Shown: positions 1 through 9,098 of the stretch, piece after piece
Numbering within the stretch: the first letter of the stretch is position 1
How the letters are laid out: the number at the start of each line of letters is the position of its first letter
Assembly: GCF_032884065.1 (NCBI RefSeq)
Contig: NC_088863.1
Span: forward strand, 62,379,512-62,443,511
Origin: Artemia franciscana
Taxonomy: Eukaryota; Arthropoda; Branchiopoda; Anostraca; Artemiidae
Length of the DNA: 64,000 bases
Direction of reading: 5' to 3'
Position numbers and translations under genes: made by a program
The notes under the pieces: generated by a model
What the model was told of the DNA's origin: nothing
Seen by the model: only the letters and a program-made list of their open reading frames with translations
Databases searched by the model: none

Positions 1-168
1 ATCTTTACCATGTGGCTAATTTTTAAGAAAATCCGCTCCATTAGAAACACAATTCAAAATAAATGGCGCTGCAACAACATTTCTCGAACCTCCGAAATTA
101 GTTGAAAATTTCTTTAAGTGTTTCTAGATAACTCTTTTGATATTTATTTAAAAGTTCATTATAATGAA

Positions 169-170
<2 letters not shown>
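1..170. other. Unassigned AT-rich flank
   Basis: No reading frame or repeat family is recognised here. The stretch is not seen elsewhere in the window, so it may be ordinary host intergenic DNA left of the first Helitron. Confidence 0.4.

Positions 171-206
<36 letters not shown>
171..206. repeat. (TA)n microsatellite
   Basis: An uninterrupted TA dinucleotide run lies just before a Helitron 3' terminus. The copy near 31.17 kb also has a TA run at this place, so the duplicated block starts in or near this tract. Confidence 0.9.
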
Positions 207-207
<1 letters not shown>

Positions 208-289
208 CACGCACTGGGGGCCTGGGGGGCGCATAGCGCCCCCACGAACTAGGTTATGGGGTGGCGCGAAGTGCCACCCCAACAGCTAG
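207..289 (+). mobile_element. Helitron 3' terminus (hairpin plus CTAG)
   Basis: The segment ends in a GC-rich hairpin at 258-280 (arms GGGGTGGC.. and ..GTGCCACCCC, loop near GAA) followed by AACAG and CTAG at 286-289, then T. Helitrons are known to end in CTRR a few bases after a short hairpin and to sit between A and T. The same terminus recurs at 12963, 19719, 31169 and 31279. Nothing 5' of 207 belongs visibly to the element, so only its end is present. Confidence 0.85.
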
Positions 290-503
290 TCTATATATAT
301 AAAAATAATTTGATAGTCTGTCTGTCGACTGACGTCATTATAAGGATTGAGCTGTATGTCGTCATAAAGTTAGTTGTCGTCATGTTTGTTATGACGATGC
401 TTAGTATATGACGTCATTATAAGTATTTAAGAAGATCGTTCAAAGAGAAAATTTGAATTGTAAGAAGGTCGTTCAAAGATAAATTTTTGATTGTAACAGC
501 TAG
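290..503 (+). mobile_element. Short non-autonomous Helitron-like segment
   Basis: It begins TCTATATATATAAAAATAA, the 5' end shared by the Helitrons starting at 8939, 18288 and 28172, and directly abuts the preceding CTAG. It ends in AACAGCTAG at 497-503. The interior has TGACGTCA motifs and two similar stretches around GTTCAAAGA. No coding sequence and no clear 3' hairpin is visible, so it may be a solo or degenerate end. Confidence 0.55.
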
Positions 504-892
504 TATATATATATACAAATGTAGTGTGTGTCCTTCTGTCGGTCTGTCCGTCCGTCTGTCTATCACAAAGAATGAAGTCAATATATAAAAGAAACTAAAC
601 AAAACTAAGAAAAGAAAACTAAAAAAAAGACAAAAAATAAAGAAAAGAAAAGATAAAAGGGGAATAAAAGAAAAAAAATAAAAAAATAGGTAAAAATTAA
701 AATGAAAAAAAAAAATAGAAAAAAGAAAAAAAATTAAAAAAAGGATCCATATATATATGAGAATCCATATATAGAAGCCTGCCACGTGTCATGCTGGGGC
801 CTGGTGGCGAAATTGTCGGGAGCCAGCACTGTCTGCGGTTAGAACACAAGGGACAATGAGAATCCATGTATAGAAGCGTGCCGCGTGTCATG
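504..892. repeat. Helitron-like head, A-rich tract and 35-bp direct repeats
   Basis: After CTAG comes another TA-rich head with TCTGTCNGTCTGTCCGTCC-type repeats, then an A-rich tract (about 590-745). Two 35-bp direct repeats at 759-793 and 858-892 share GAATCCAT.TATAGAAGC and CGTGTCATG and differ at a few positions. The block is repeated at 31495-31892. The predicted Phe/Lys-rich reading frames are low-complexity noise. Confidence 0.6.
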
Positions 893-2388
893 TTCACTAT
901 ATACATTCGTAGCTCGTATATGACCTGCAACGGCAGGAAATCATAAAGGTGCTCAAGGGCATCTTTTCTAGCACTAGTTTCCTGTTCTGCCACAGCTTCA
1001 CGGGGATCTGGAATTTGATACTTATTCAAAGTAAAAAAATGAGTTTCTCTCGAATAGCGGTATACGTATCACAAACTTCAAATATCTACAAAACACGGAC
1101 CTAACTTTAAGTCTCTCTGTTTCTGTGAACCATTCCCAAAGCAGGGAAAGGTAAAGGACATGTGGTAATGTCACTGCTCTATACATCCTCGCCAAAATTT
1201 GCCGATTGTAAGAATACTTTAGCGGGGCTAGTTTAGCATAGCTCACTCGCAGGTCAGACACAAAGGTATCAAGGCAAAGAGTTATTGTAGTTTTCTTATT
1301 TCGGCCGTATGAAAAACCTAAATATTTAAGCGAAGAAGACGGTGCGATAATAGCACCATCTACGGATACAGTTAGTTCTGGTGCCTCTTATTCCGCAGAG
1401 CTGAATACCAGAAATTCAGTTTTCTGGCCATTAACTTGTAGACAAATAGCACTATAACCAGATACAAGATTATCTAAATTATCCTGCAGTACACTTAATG
1501 AGAAGCTCAACATCTGTAAATCGTCAACATAACTTATTAAACTCAAATCACAAGTATCAAATCTTAGCCCGCCAGAAATTTGTTTTGTAACCGTAAATGT
1601 CTACGTGTTAAACAATATCGGACTTAAGACGGAACCTTGTCGAAGTCCTATCTTTAGTTTAACTGGCTCATTGAGTTTTACATGCCCAAGTTTCACTCTT
1701 ATATAATTATTACAGTACCAAAATGATAACATAGCTACTATATGGGCGTTCACACCGGCATTTAGAAACGTCTGGAAGACTGGATTACTGAATAAAATGT
1801 AGCGGAAATATAAACACTACATATATGTACGGATAAATCAAGTGAATCAGCCTTGGCAAGAATGCGCTTTAGAAGTCTATGGGTGAAAGCACAGCTGAGA
1901 TGCTTTCGAAACCCAAACTGCCGGTAGTCTATCACACATTTCGAAATAACTTCACGAAGGACCAATTTTTCCAGCACCTTGTTGAATGTAGTCGAGACAC
2001 TAATCGGCCTGTAGCTTCCACACTCATTTGCGTTTTTTCCTTTCTTCAGGATGTTTGTAACGACTCCGGTACAAAACGATTTGGGGACGGTGGCAGTATC
2101 TATACACATCTGAAAAAGTAGTTGCATATGCTGGATCAAAAGCGGTGAACCATTGCACAGATGATTACCATTGACACCATCAAGACCTGGAGCCTTGTTA
2201 ACCTTTAACTGGCGAACAGCCCTCATAACATCATTCACAGATATAAAAAAAATAATTTCTCTTTTTCAAAAGTAAATCAAGACGCGATTCATCATATTCC
2301 TTTTCCAAGGGAGTATCTTTAGACCCGAAAACCTTCGAATAATGTCTTAGCCACTGGTCCTCAGGTATCATGGCACATGGTTTGGACT

Positions 2389-2419
<31 letters not shown>

Positions 2420-3070
2420 CGTGTAAGCCGTTTATCAGCCCATTTTGTTATTTTAATAACAAAAATATTACCAACATAATTTAGTAGTCAACAGATGTAA
2501 AACTAAAAAAGCAACAAAATCGTTACTACCGGATTCGAGGTTGTCAAAATGAAGTTCACATCGTTATATTCCGTCATTTGGCCCCGGAGTGTTTTCGGAA
2601 AGTGCTCTTTTTCGCTTCGAATTTTCGGAAACACAACACAAATGAGTGCTCCTTTTCGCTACACGCATTTGCAGCAAAACGAAGTATGTTGAGTAAGGGT
2701 CATTTACATTAAGCTTTCATTCATAATTTAGGCTGTTTTAAACCACGAAATTTGAAATCAGCAGAGGAAATGAACTCTTCTCTGCTTTTAAAGGCTTTCA
2801 AAAAGTTATTTTAAATGGGGCTTCAGCTAATGCCATAGATCGCCCCATTAGTCTATTTTGGTTAAATATTGCCACTGTTTTTAGCTGAACTACATTTTCG
2901 TTTAAATTCTGAAAATTTGAGTGCGAAATTGTCAACACAGCTTTTAGGAGTTACCTTTGGCAGCACAATAATCATTGCACTATTAGAATCAATATAATTA
3001 TTATAATCAATAGCATTGAACATACAGCCCAAATAGGGGCAAGAATTTCGAAAAAGACCAATATTCAACG
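893..3070 (-). mobile_element. LINE (non-LTR retrotransposon) copy 1, truncated
   Basis: Minus-strand remnant of a LINE ORF2. From high to low coordinates it holds an EN-RT linker (2430-3070), the RT fingers/palm start (1762-2360) and the second half of RT with YVDD (about 1516-1530), then a thumb/C-terminal region ending near 1022. Alignment with the copy at 14967-17178 shows that its true 3' end (tetranucleotide tail) is missing at 893, which is unusual because LINEs normally lose the 5' end. Several stops and frameshifts break it. A homopolymer of about 29 T at 2391-2419 sits in the linker, where the other strand has an A-run of 8 in copy 2. CR1/Jockey-like is plausible but the clade is not settled. 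Confidence 0.85.
1762..2238 (-). pseudogene. LINE reverse transcriptase, N-terminal half
   Basis: The 158-codon frame has the LINE RT signature VNKAPGLDGVNGNHL followed by GSYRPISVSTTFNKVLEKL and the YRQFGFRKHLSC block, corresponding to RT motifs 1, 2 and 2a. The expected motif A aspartate region (about codons 140-150) reads SVYISATFYSVIQ. Copy 2 has SVDNPAVFDAVIQ at the same place, so both acidic positions are lost here. The frame ends soon after, and YVDD lies further along in another interrupted frame. Non-functional. Confidence 0.85.
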
Positions 3071-3242
3071 TTGGTATTTGCAGGCTTTACCGAGAGGTTG
3101 GCAGAGGGAATGTAAACTCGATGTGACCTTTTACCACACTCAAAGTCTTAAAAAAGGAACAGAGTATAAATAGATGGCACTATTAAAACAATAACTACTA
3201 GCAGCGTTTATAGAAGAAGGAAAAGAAAGGGAGAAACTTCAT
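3071..3242. other. Spacer between LINE and MAT pseudogene
   Basis: No gene is seen. The stretch follows the MAT stop codon on the minus strand and could be residual 3' UTR. No clear AATAAA or poly(A) run is visible, so a processed origin is not proved by the tail. It is repeated at 34067-34234 and inverted at 37268-37439. Confidence 0.4.
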
Positions 3243-3931
3243 TTACAGGATGAGGGGTTTGACTTGCTCCCAGCTGAAGACATCTCTGCCAAAATGACCA
3301 TAGGTGCTAGTCTTTTGGTAAATAGGGCTCTTCAGATCCAAGTCTTTAAGAATACGACCAGGTCTGAGGTCGAAATTCTTCTTTATAATGGTGACAAGTT
3401 CTTTCTGTGTTTTGTCACTGGAGCCATAGTCAAAGATTGTAGTTGATAAAGGTTCAGCAACATCAATAGCATAGGAGGCTTGAACTAAAAAACGCCAGCA
3501 TATTCCAGATTTGACCAATGATTGTGCCACCCCTATAGCGGCATAGGCTGCAGATCTATCAACTTTTGTAAAGTCTTTGCCACTGAATGCGCCACCGCCA
3601 TGTGCTCCCCAGCCACTGTTTGTGTCAGCAATGATTTTTCTCCCTGTTAAACCGGAATCACCCATTGGTCCACCGATGATAAAAGCCGCACAAATGTTAA
3701 TGTGAAACACCGTTCTCGAGTCTAAATATTCGTCTGGGATGACCATTTTTACGACGTGTTCCATAATGTCATTTTGGAGTTGTTCCAAACTGATTTTCTC
3801 TGAATGTTGAACTGATATGACAACAGTGCGAACTCGGATAGGAATGCAGGCTCCTTGATCAAAGTAATATTCACACCTGACCTGTGATTTGGTATCAGGC
3901 TTGTCCACCAGAATGTTCCATCTCTACTCAA
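3243..3931 (-). pseudogene. S-adenosylmethionine synthetase (MAT) C-terminal half, pseudogene
   Basis: About 230 codons match the second half of methionine adenosyltransferase, which makes S-adenosylmethionine from methionine and ATP in the cytosol. Visible family marks are RDGTFWW at the start, the GACIP loop, GGPMGDSGLTGRKII, GWGAHGGGAFSGKDF followed by TKVDRSAAYAA, the SYAI..AEPLS block, NFDLRPG and STYGHFGRD..SW near the end. Metazoan MATs are about 390-400 residues, so the N-terminal ~165 are absent. A one-base frameshift separates RDGTFWWT from the main frame near 3905. R-to-I (AAIGVAQSLVK where the family has AARWVAKSLVK) and Y-to-N (DTNSGWG) changes show decay. It is uninterrupted by introns over this span, which suggests a processed copy. 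The other copies are at 34235 and 36570. Confidence 0.9.
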
Positions 3932-3936
3932 CTCAG

Positions 3937-4074
3937 TTATCGTTGTAATCGTCTTCTTAAATTTTTGTCACTTTCTTGTAATTTATCAGTTATCATATTT
4001 GTATTTTTACCTTCTGCTTCCACGATTGAAGCACCCAACTTTTCAGCATAGTCACGAAATCCAGCTTGCTCAAA
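3937..4074 (-). pseudogene. Unidentified C-terminal coding scrap (46 codons)
   Basis: One open frame reads FEQAGFRDYAEKLG, then ASIVEAEGKNTNMIT, and ends LRRRLQR at a stop. It is charged and coding-like. I do not recognise it. It lies between the Polinton integrase fossil and the MAT piece on the same strand and partly overlaps the MAT 5' edge in another frame. It is repeated, inverted, at 36436-36573. Confidence 0.35.
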
Positions 4075-4174
4075 GTAACATTCTTAAACTACATTTCTTT
4101 GTGCTTCTCTACTTTTCACTATACTCGCTAACAATTTATTCAACTTTATAGGATACATTTATAGAATGAAAGTC

Positions 4175-5243
4175 TTATTGAATAGATTTCGAGCGTTCTT
4201 TTTCGTAAAAACCACCAATAATGAGTTCACCAGTTTTATCTGACAGTTCGTAAATTATAGCGGTTGAATGTTTCACTTGAGCTATTTGAAACATTTTAGT
4301 TGTATAATTTGGTAGGTAACCTTTATCGAAACCACCTTTACTTTTATTAATTATAACCAAATAGCCAACATTGAATTTGTTTATGGATGGTTTTTGAACT
4401 TCGACATAAGGAAATAAATTAGTGTAGACCTCTTTTTCATTTTCTTTTTTACTCGCTTCTATTGGTTCCATTTTAATGGATCGATGATAAGAATTTTTAT
4501 AATTGTCAACGGAAGAGGGTAATACATCTGTCCAACGTTTTGTGTTGTTGTGAGTAAAATATTCCCATAATTTCTCTTTGATTGTTCTATTAAACTGTTC
4601 AACAATATAAGCTTTCAATTCACTTTCAGATGAGAACCAAATGAATGTCATGACTCTTAAAAATAATTGAACGTTGTTCATAACAAATTCTTTGCCTTTA
4701 TCTGTTTCTAATTTTCTAGGTTTTCTATGTTTAAATAAACCCATAAAAGTATTAATAATTTCCTTACCCGTTTCATCCATTAAGGGAATGGACCGAGCAT
4801 ATTTATTGGAACAATCGATGACTGCAAGAATTTAATTAAAATTATTATTTTCACAATTATAATGCTGCATATCAACCAAATCTGCTTGCCACTAGTCGTC
4901 GATAATATGAATCTAAACGCGATTTCTTTTAAGTGTATGATAAGCTGGATATTGTAAAAAATAATTATTTTGATTTTTGCAACCCCTCTTTGATTTTAGA
5001 TTTTGATACAGTAAAACCATGTGCTTTTAGTTTTCTATGTAAATCATTAATTCCAGAGAGGTTCGAATAATAGAGTTCTAAGAGTTTGTTTAAGAAACAA
5101 ACCTTTCTTAAGAAACAATTTTTCTTGCAGCCACAACATGTGCAAATACCTTTAATCATTGACACTTTATTTCTTTTTGAAACTGTCCGAGTTAAGGACT
5201 CGGTTGCAGTAATCCTTTTACATTGCATACAATAAACCTCCAT
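4175..5243 (-). mobile_element. Polinton/Maverick integrase fossil with N-terminal zinc ribbon
   Basis: Minus-strand fossil of a Polinton-type element. Its upstream part (4965-5243) has a small zinc ribbon (CMQC.. and ..CTCCGCKKN, like DUF5679) running into the integrase N-terminal region (LYYSNLSGINDLHRKLK). Its downstream part (4175-4780) has the integrase core marks LETDKGKEFV and the NSYHRSIKMEP-type helix, with a chromodomain-like tail after it. The integrase inserts the element in the nucleus. Only this part of the 15-20 kb family genome is present. No capsid, ATPase, protease or polymerase gene was found. It carries a few breaks and is clearly old. Confidence 0.85.
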
Positions 5244-5592
5244 TTATTGCCGAATAAAGTTTTTAAACAAATTTAAGCTATTAAACATATCAATAAATGC
5301 TAACAGACTTCTACAATCTTAGGAAAGTCTCAAGAGTAGTAAATAACAAGCACTGAAATTCCTCAGGCTTGACTTTTTTTAGATTTGGAATTTGTTTACT
5401 AAAATCAGCTCCTAATGAATGGCTGACTTTGCAGAAGTGATTAAAAGTTGTTTACAGCGAAAATCCAAACTCGTCAAGATAAAAGATCAAATACCGCATT
5501 ATACAATTAATGAATTGCAATCGTTTGCCTAAAACCATAATTTATAGACTATTGGCAAAAAGATTAAAATACCTAATACCATCAATAATCAT
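5244..5592. other. Conserved spacer next to the Polinton fossil
   Basis: No gene is called. The stretch is repeated nearly unchanged at 47581-47934 and 59965-60319, always between the zinc-ribbon fossil and an R repeat, so it moved as part of a larger block. Confidence 0.5.
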
Positions 5593-7279
5593 ATGAAACA
5601 GTTCGTGGTAACGAACTGTAACAAGGAGCGACCTGGCTCAATAGTAACCGAAACTCTAAAAATTTTTTTAGAAATTTTCTGTAATTTTGATACCAACAGT
5701 TACATCAAAAGAATCGCATTTTAATGCTGATTTTAAATATATAAGCTTCATCGAGATCAGTTATACCCATCAAAAGTTACGAGCCTGAGAAAATTTGCCT
5801 CATTTTAGAAAATAGGGGAAAACATCCCTTAAAAGTCGTACAATCTTAACGAAAATCACACCATCAAATTCAACGTATCAAAGAACCCTACTGTAGAAGT
5901 TTCAAGCTCCTATCTACAAAAATGTGGAATTTCGCATTTTTTGCCAGAAGACAGATCACGGATGCGTGTTTATTTTATTTTTTTTTTTTTTTCAGTTGTT
6001 ATCGTATCGACTGAGTAGTCCTAGAATGTCGCAAAAGGGCTCATTATAACGGAAATTAAAAGTTCTAGTGCCCTTTTTGAGTGACCAAAATAATTGGAGG
6101 GCACCTAGGCCCCCTCCCACGCTCATTTTCCCCAAAAGTCAGCGGATCAAAATTCTGAGATAGCCATTTTATTCACCATAATCGAAAAACCTAATAACTA
6201 TGTCTTTAGGGACGACTTACTCCCCCGCAGTCCCCGTGGGAGGGGCTGCAAGTTACTGACTTTGACCTGTTTTTACATATAGTAATGGTTACTAGGAAGT
6301 GTAGAGACGTTTTCAGGTTTTTTTTTGTTTAGGGGTTGAGTTAGGGGGGGGGGTACGTGGGAGTATATTTCCAAGGAGAAACTTCCCATGGGGGAAGATA
6401 ATTTCAATTAAGGGGGCACAGGATTTTCTAGCATTATTTGAAAAAACAATGAAAAAATAAATATGAAAAGTTTTTTCTACTGAAAGTAAGGAGCAGCATT
6501 AAAAATTAAAACAAACAAAAATTATTACGCATATTAGGGGTTTACCTCCTCGTTATACCTCACTCTTTACGCTAAGGTAGTTTATTAATTTCAACTATTT
6601 ATTCTACGGCCTTTGTAAATCAGAGGTCATTCTTAAGGAATTGGGACAAAATCTAAGTTTTAGTGTAAAGAGCGAGGTATCGACGAGGGTTGAACCCCTT
6701 CATATACGCAATAAAAACATACGAATATAGAAGTTCGTTACGTAAGTTAATTCGTAAGTTACGTATATTTTTTACCACTGAAACCGTTTGTAAAAAATTA
6801 AAAGTTCTAGTTGCTTTTTTAAGTAGCCAAAAACTTGGAGAGCAACTAGGCCTCCTCCCTCGCTTCTTTTTTCTCAAAATATTCCGATTAATTGCTATTA
6901 ATTAATGTGCAAGTTTTGTTTTAATTATTTATGTGTAAAGAGCCAAGATCAAAACATGCATTAATTCAAAAACGCCCAGAAATTAAATAAAAAAAACAAA
7001 TTTTTTTAAATGAAAGTAAGGAGCAACATTAAAACTTAAAACGAACAAAAATTACTCCGTATATGAAAGGGGCTTTTCCTCCTCAACGCCCCACTCTTTA
7101 AATTAAAGGTTCTTACTGCTTTAAATACAGAGTTAAGAGAAAGGGTCAGACATTAGCGTAAAGAGCGGGGCATTGAGGAGGAAAAGCCCCTTTCATATAC
7201 GGAGTAATTTCTGTTCGTTTTATTTTTTAATGTTGCTTCTTACTTTCATTTGAAAAGACTTGTTTTTTTATATTTAATG
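5593..7279 (+). repeat. Dispersed R repeat, copy R1 (~1.7 kb)
   Basis: It begins with a perfect hairpin at 5598-5619 (ACAGTTCGT, loop GGTA, ACGAACTGT) followed by AAGGAGCGACC. The body includes a T-rich tract, the block GGAGGGCACCTAGGCCCCCT near 6097, and paired motifs ending at a large palindrome (7010-7258). No ORF resembling a transposase is present. Six further copies occur in the window. It is probably a non-autonomous mobile element with structured ends. The class is unknown. Confidence 0.7.
7010..7258. repeat. Terminal palindrome of R1
   Basis: The left arm runs GTAAGGAGCAACATTAAAAC to the CCCCACTCTTTA region. The right arm is its near-complement, from TTAGCGTAAAGAGCGGGGC to ATGTTGCTTCTTAC. 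The arms are about 100 bp with a loop of roughly 45 bp. Such a foldback could extrude as a cruciform. Confidence 0.85.
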
Positions 7280-7717
7280 TTATACAGAGTCAGCCAATGA
7301 TATATCTTTTATGAGTATATCACGTGCCTTTTAAGCTGTTCTTCCAGTTTATCACTAAATATTTGCACCGGCTTAGCACAACTATCGTGAGTTGCAATCT
7401 GATTTATCCTTTCTTTTTAATTAATCAAAAAAGTGTCATTTTATCGATTCCATAAATTATAGCTGTCTCCCACAATGTCATCGTCTTTGCTTTAGCAGTC
7501 TCATATGGTTTTTCAAATGACTATATCTATGTCTAGTCTCGATCTGTCTTCCTCTCGTGCGTTTGCCCTATAATCAAAATGGGCAATATAGAATCAATGT
7601 AAACAATATGCTGGTGCACATTGATAAACCATATCAATCTGCTCGCACCTATCATATCAACTTGTCCCAAGTGATTGTGTGTTGCTTAAACTAAATTAAC
7701 TCCAACACTATGCAATC
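7280..7717 (+). repeat. Segment shared with the start of the 10.8-kb tandem unit
   Basis: From AGAGTCAGCCAATGATATAT to CTCCAACACTATGCAA, this matches 38828-39270, 49620-50050 and 62015-62450, and is inverted at 34655-35080. No ORF is recognised. It ends exactly where a Helitron 5' end (TC) begins at 7718. Confidence 0.75.
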
Positions 7718-8310
7718 TATATATATATATATAAATAAGTTGTCTGTCCGTTACGCCAGATTATATCTTCTATATATATAAAAGAAAACAAACTAGAATA
7801 TAAAAACTGGAAATTGCATAAATATTTCGAAATATTTTGACAATAGATTAAAGTTATTCGAAAAAAGAAAAATGGTAAAAAACTAAAAAAAAAACTAAAA
7901 AAAAAAACTAAAAAAAAAAATTAAAAATAAAAAAAATTAAAAAAAGAAAAAACCTAAAAATAAAAAACGTAAAAAAATAAAAAAGATAAAAAGCTAAAAA
8001 AAAACTAAAAAAAGCTAAAAAACTAAAAAAAAGAAAAAACTAAAAAAAAACTGGGAATTGCACAAATATTTCAATATATTTTGACAATAGAGTAAAGTAA
8101 TTCGAAAACCTTAAAACAGATACCCCAAATTTTGAAGTTTAATATAAATTGTTGGAGCTTTAGCATGCTTGGCACGTAAAGATTTTTCCAAGTGTCAATG
8201 TTAGAATGAAAATTGACAAATTGAAGAAAACAAATCAATAAAAAGAAGAAACTAAAAAAAAAACTAAGAAAAGAAAAAACTACAAAAGAAAAAAAACTTA
8301 AAAAGAAACT
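7718..8310 (+). mobile_element. Helitron 5' end followed by (CTAAAAAA)n tract
   Basis: It starts TCTATATATATATATAAATA after ...TGCAA, matching the family 5' end. A-rich CTAAAAAA-type repeats fill 7855-8050 and 8235-8310. Between them a 60-bp block (7806-7865) recurs with changes at 8049-8108, giving a ~243-bp direct repeat. No gene is present. Confidence 0.65.
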
Positions 8311-8726
8311 GTATCTATATTATATAAATAAGTTGTATATATGCATGTTTGTTTGTTTATGGGTTTGCATTTGACGTCATTATAAGTGTATAAGGCTTTG
8401 TATATGCCATCATTACAAGATGACACTACAGACCGAACCACCGGGACTGAAATGACGACCGAGACACAGGGAATATAAATGACGACCGGGACACTCAAAG
8501 AGAAATTAGAGACCGGGACACAAATGAAAACCGGGACGCTGGGACAGAGTTAATATAAATGACGACCGGGACACTCAAAGAGAAATTACAGACTGGGATA
8601 CCGGGACACAAATGACGACCGGGACACAGGGTATATAAATGAGGACCAGCACACAGGGACACAACTAAAACGGGTACGCCAGGGGCACAGGGGTATATAT
8701 AAATAACGACGGGGACACAGAGAATG
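8311..8726 (+). repeat. Helitron 5' head plus GACGACCGGGACAC minisatellite
   Basis: A TCTATATT..AAATAAGTTG head (8311 on) is followed by TGACGTCA and then a minisatellite (about 8405-8725). Its units share ATAAATGACGACCGGGACAC and vary in filler (CAGGGAAT, TCAAAGAGAAATTACAGAC). Helicase-tail sequence follows, so the minisatellite lies inside a Helitron. Reverse-strand SRSSFIFPVSR frames are translation noise. Confidence 0.75.
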
Positions 8727-8895
8727 TTCGATTAGCAATCACCATCGACAAAGCTCAAGGGTCATTGTTAGAAAAATTTGGGATAAATCTGAATACGGAT
8801 TGTTCTCCCATGGACAATTATTATGTTGCATGTTCAAGAGTTGGTATACCTGACAATCTATTTATATGGACAAACAATGGGACAGCAAAGAATGT

Positions 8896-8900
<5 letters not shown>
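8727..8900 (+). pseudogene. Helitron helicase C-terminal remnant
   Basis: The translation includes AITIDKAQGSLLEKFGINL, DCSPMDNYYVACSRVG and NLFIWTNNGTAKNVVY, the last ~58 residues of the Pif1-like helicase (compare FAITINKAQGQSLEKCGIDL in 11196-12611). Everything upstream is replaced by the minisatellite. It ends in a (TA)n run. Confidence 0.85.

Positions 8901-8938
<38 letters not shown>
8896..8938. repeat. (TA)n microsatellite
   Basis: The TA run joins the 3' end of the helicase remnant to the 5' TC of the next Helitron at 8939. Confidence 0.9.
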
Positions 8939-8942
<4 letters not shown>

Positions 8943-8991
8943 ATATATATAAAAATAAGTTGTCTGTCTGTCTGTGGATCTGTGGATCAGG

Positions 8992-9072
8992 TGACGTCAT
9001 GTTTCGGCTGACGTCATGAAATTAGTTGCCGTCATTTTTGCTTTGAAGGTGACGTCATTCAAGTTATATAAG
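8992..9072 (+). promoter_or_regulatory. Triple CRE (TGACGTCA) plus TATA box, Helitron leader
   Basis: Perfect TGACGTCA palindromes occur at 8992-8999, 9009-9016 and 9050-9057, then TATATAAG at 9065-9072, about 27-49 bp before ATGs at 9099 and 9114. TGACGTCA is the known CREB/ATF site. Promoter function is inferred from this layout. The placement favours the second ATG (9114) if transcription starts about 30 bp after the TATA box. Confidence 0.55.
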
Positions 9073-9098
9073 ACATATGTTCGCGTAGAAATCTATTA

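Noticed and set aside
417-785. 122-codon Phe-rich frame and the Lys-rich frames at 13963 and 14478
   Set aside because: Low-complexity A/T tracts.
1879-2121. 80-codon plus-strand frame inside LINE copy 1
   Set aside because: Antisense shadow of the RT coding strand.
3243-3931. MAT as an exon of a live host gene
   Set aside because: There is a frameshift near its start, no splice-bounded upstream coding sequence, decayed family residues, and multiple copies inside repeats.
6653-6905. 70-75 codon frames in R repeats (also 35458, 48987, 61386, 42646 and 53439)
   Set aside because: Overlapping frames on both strands of a non-coding repeat, with many changes between copies and no motif.
8405-8725. 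Regularly spaced GACCGGGACAC units as a CRISPR array
   Set aside because: Units are contiguous variants with shared fillers rather than constant repeats with unique spacers, and the setting is eukaryotic.
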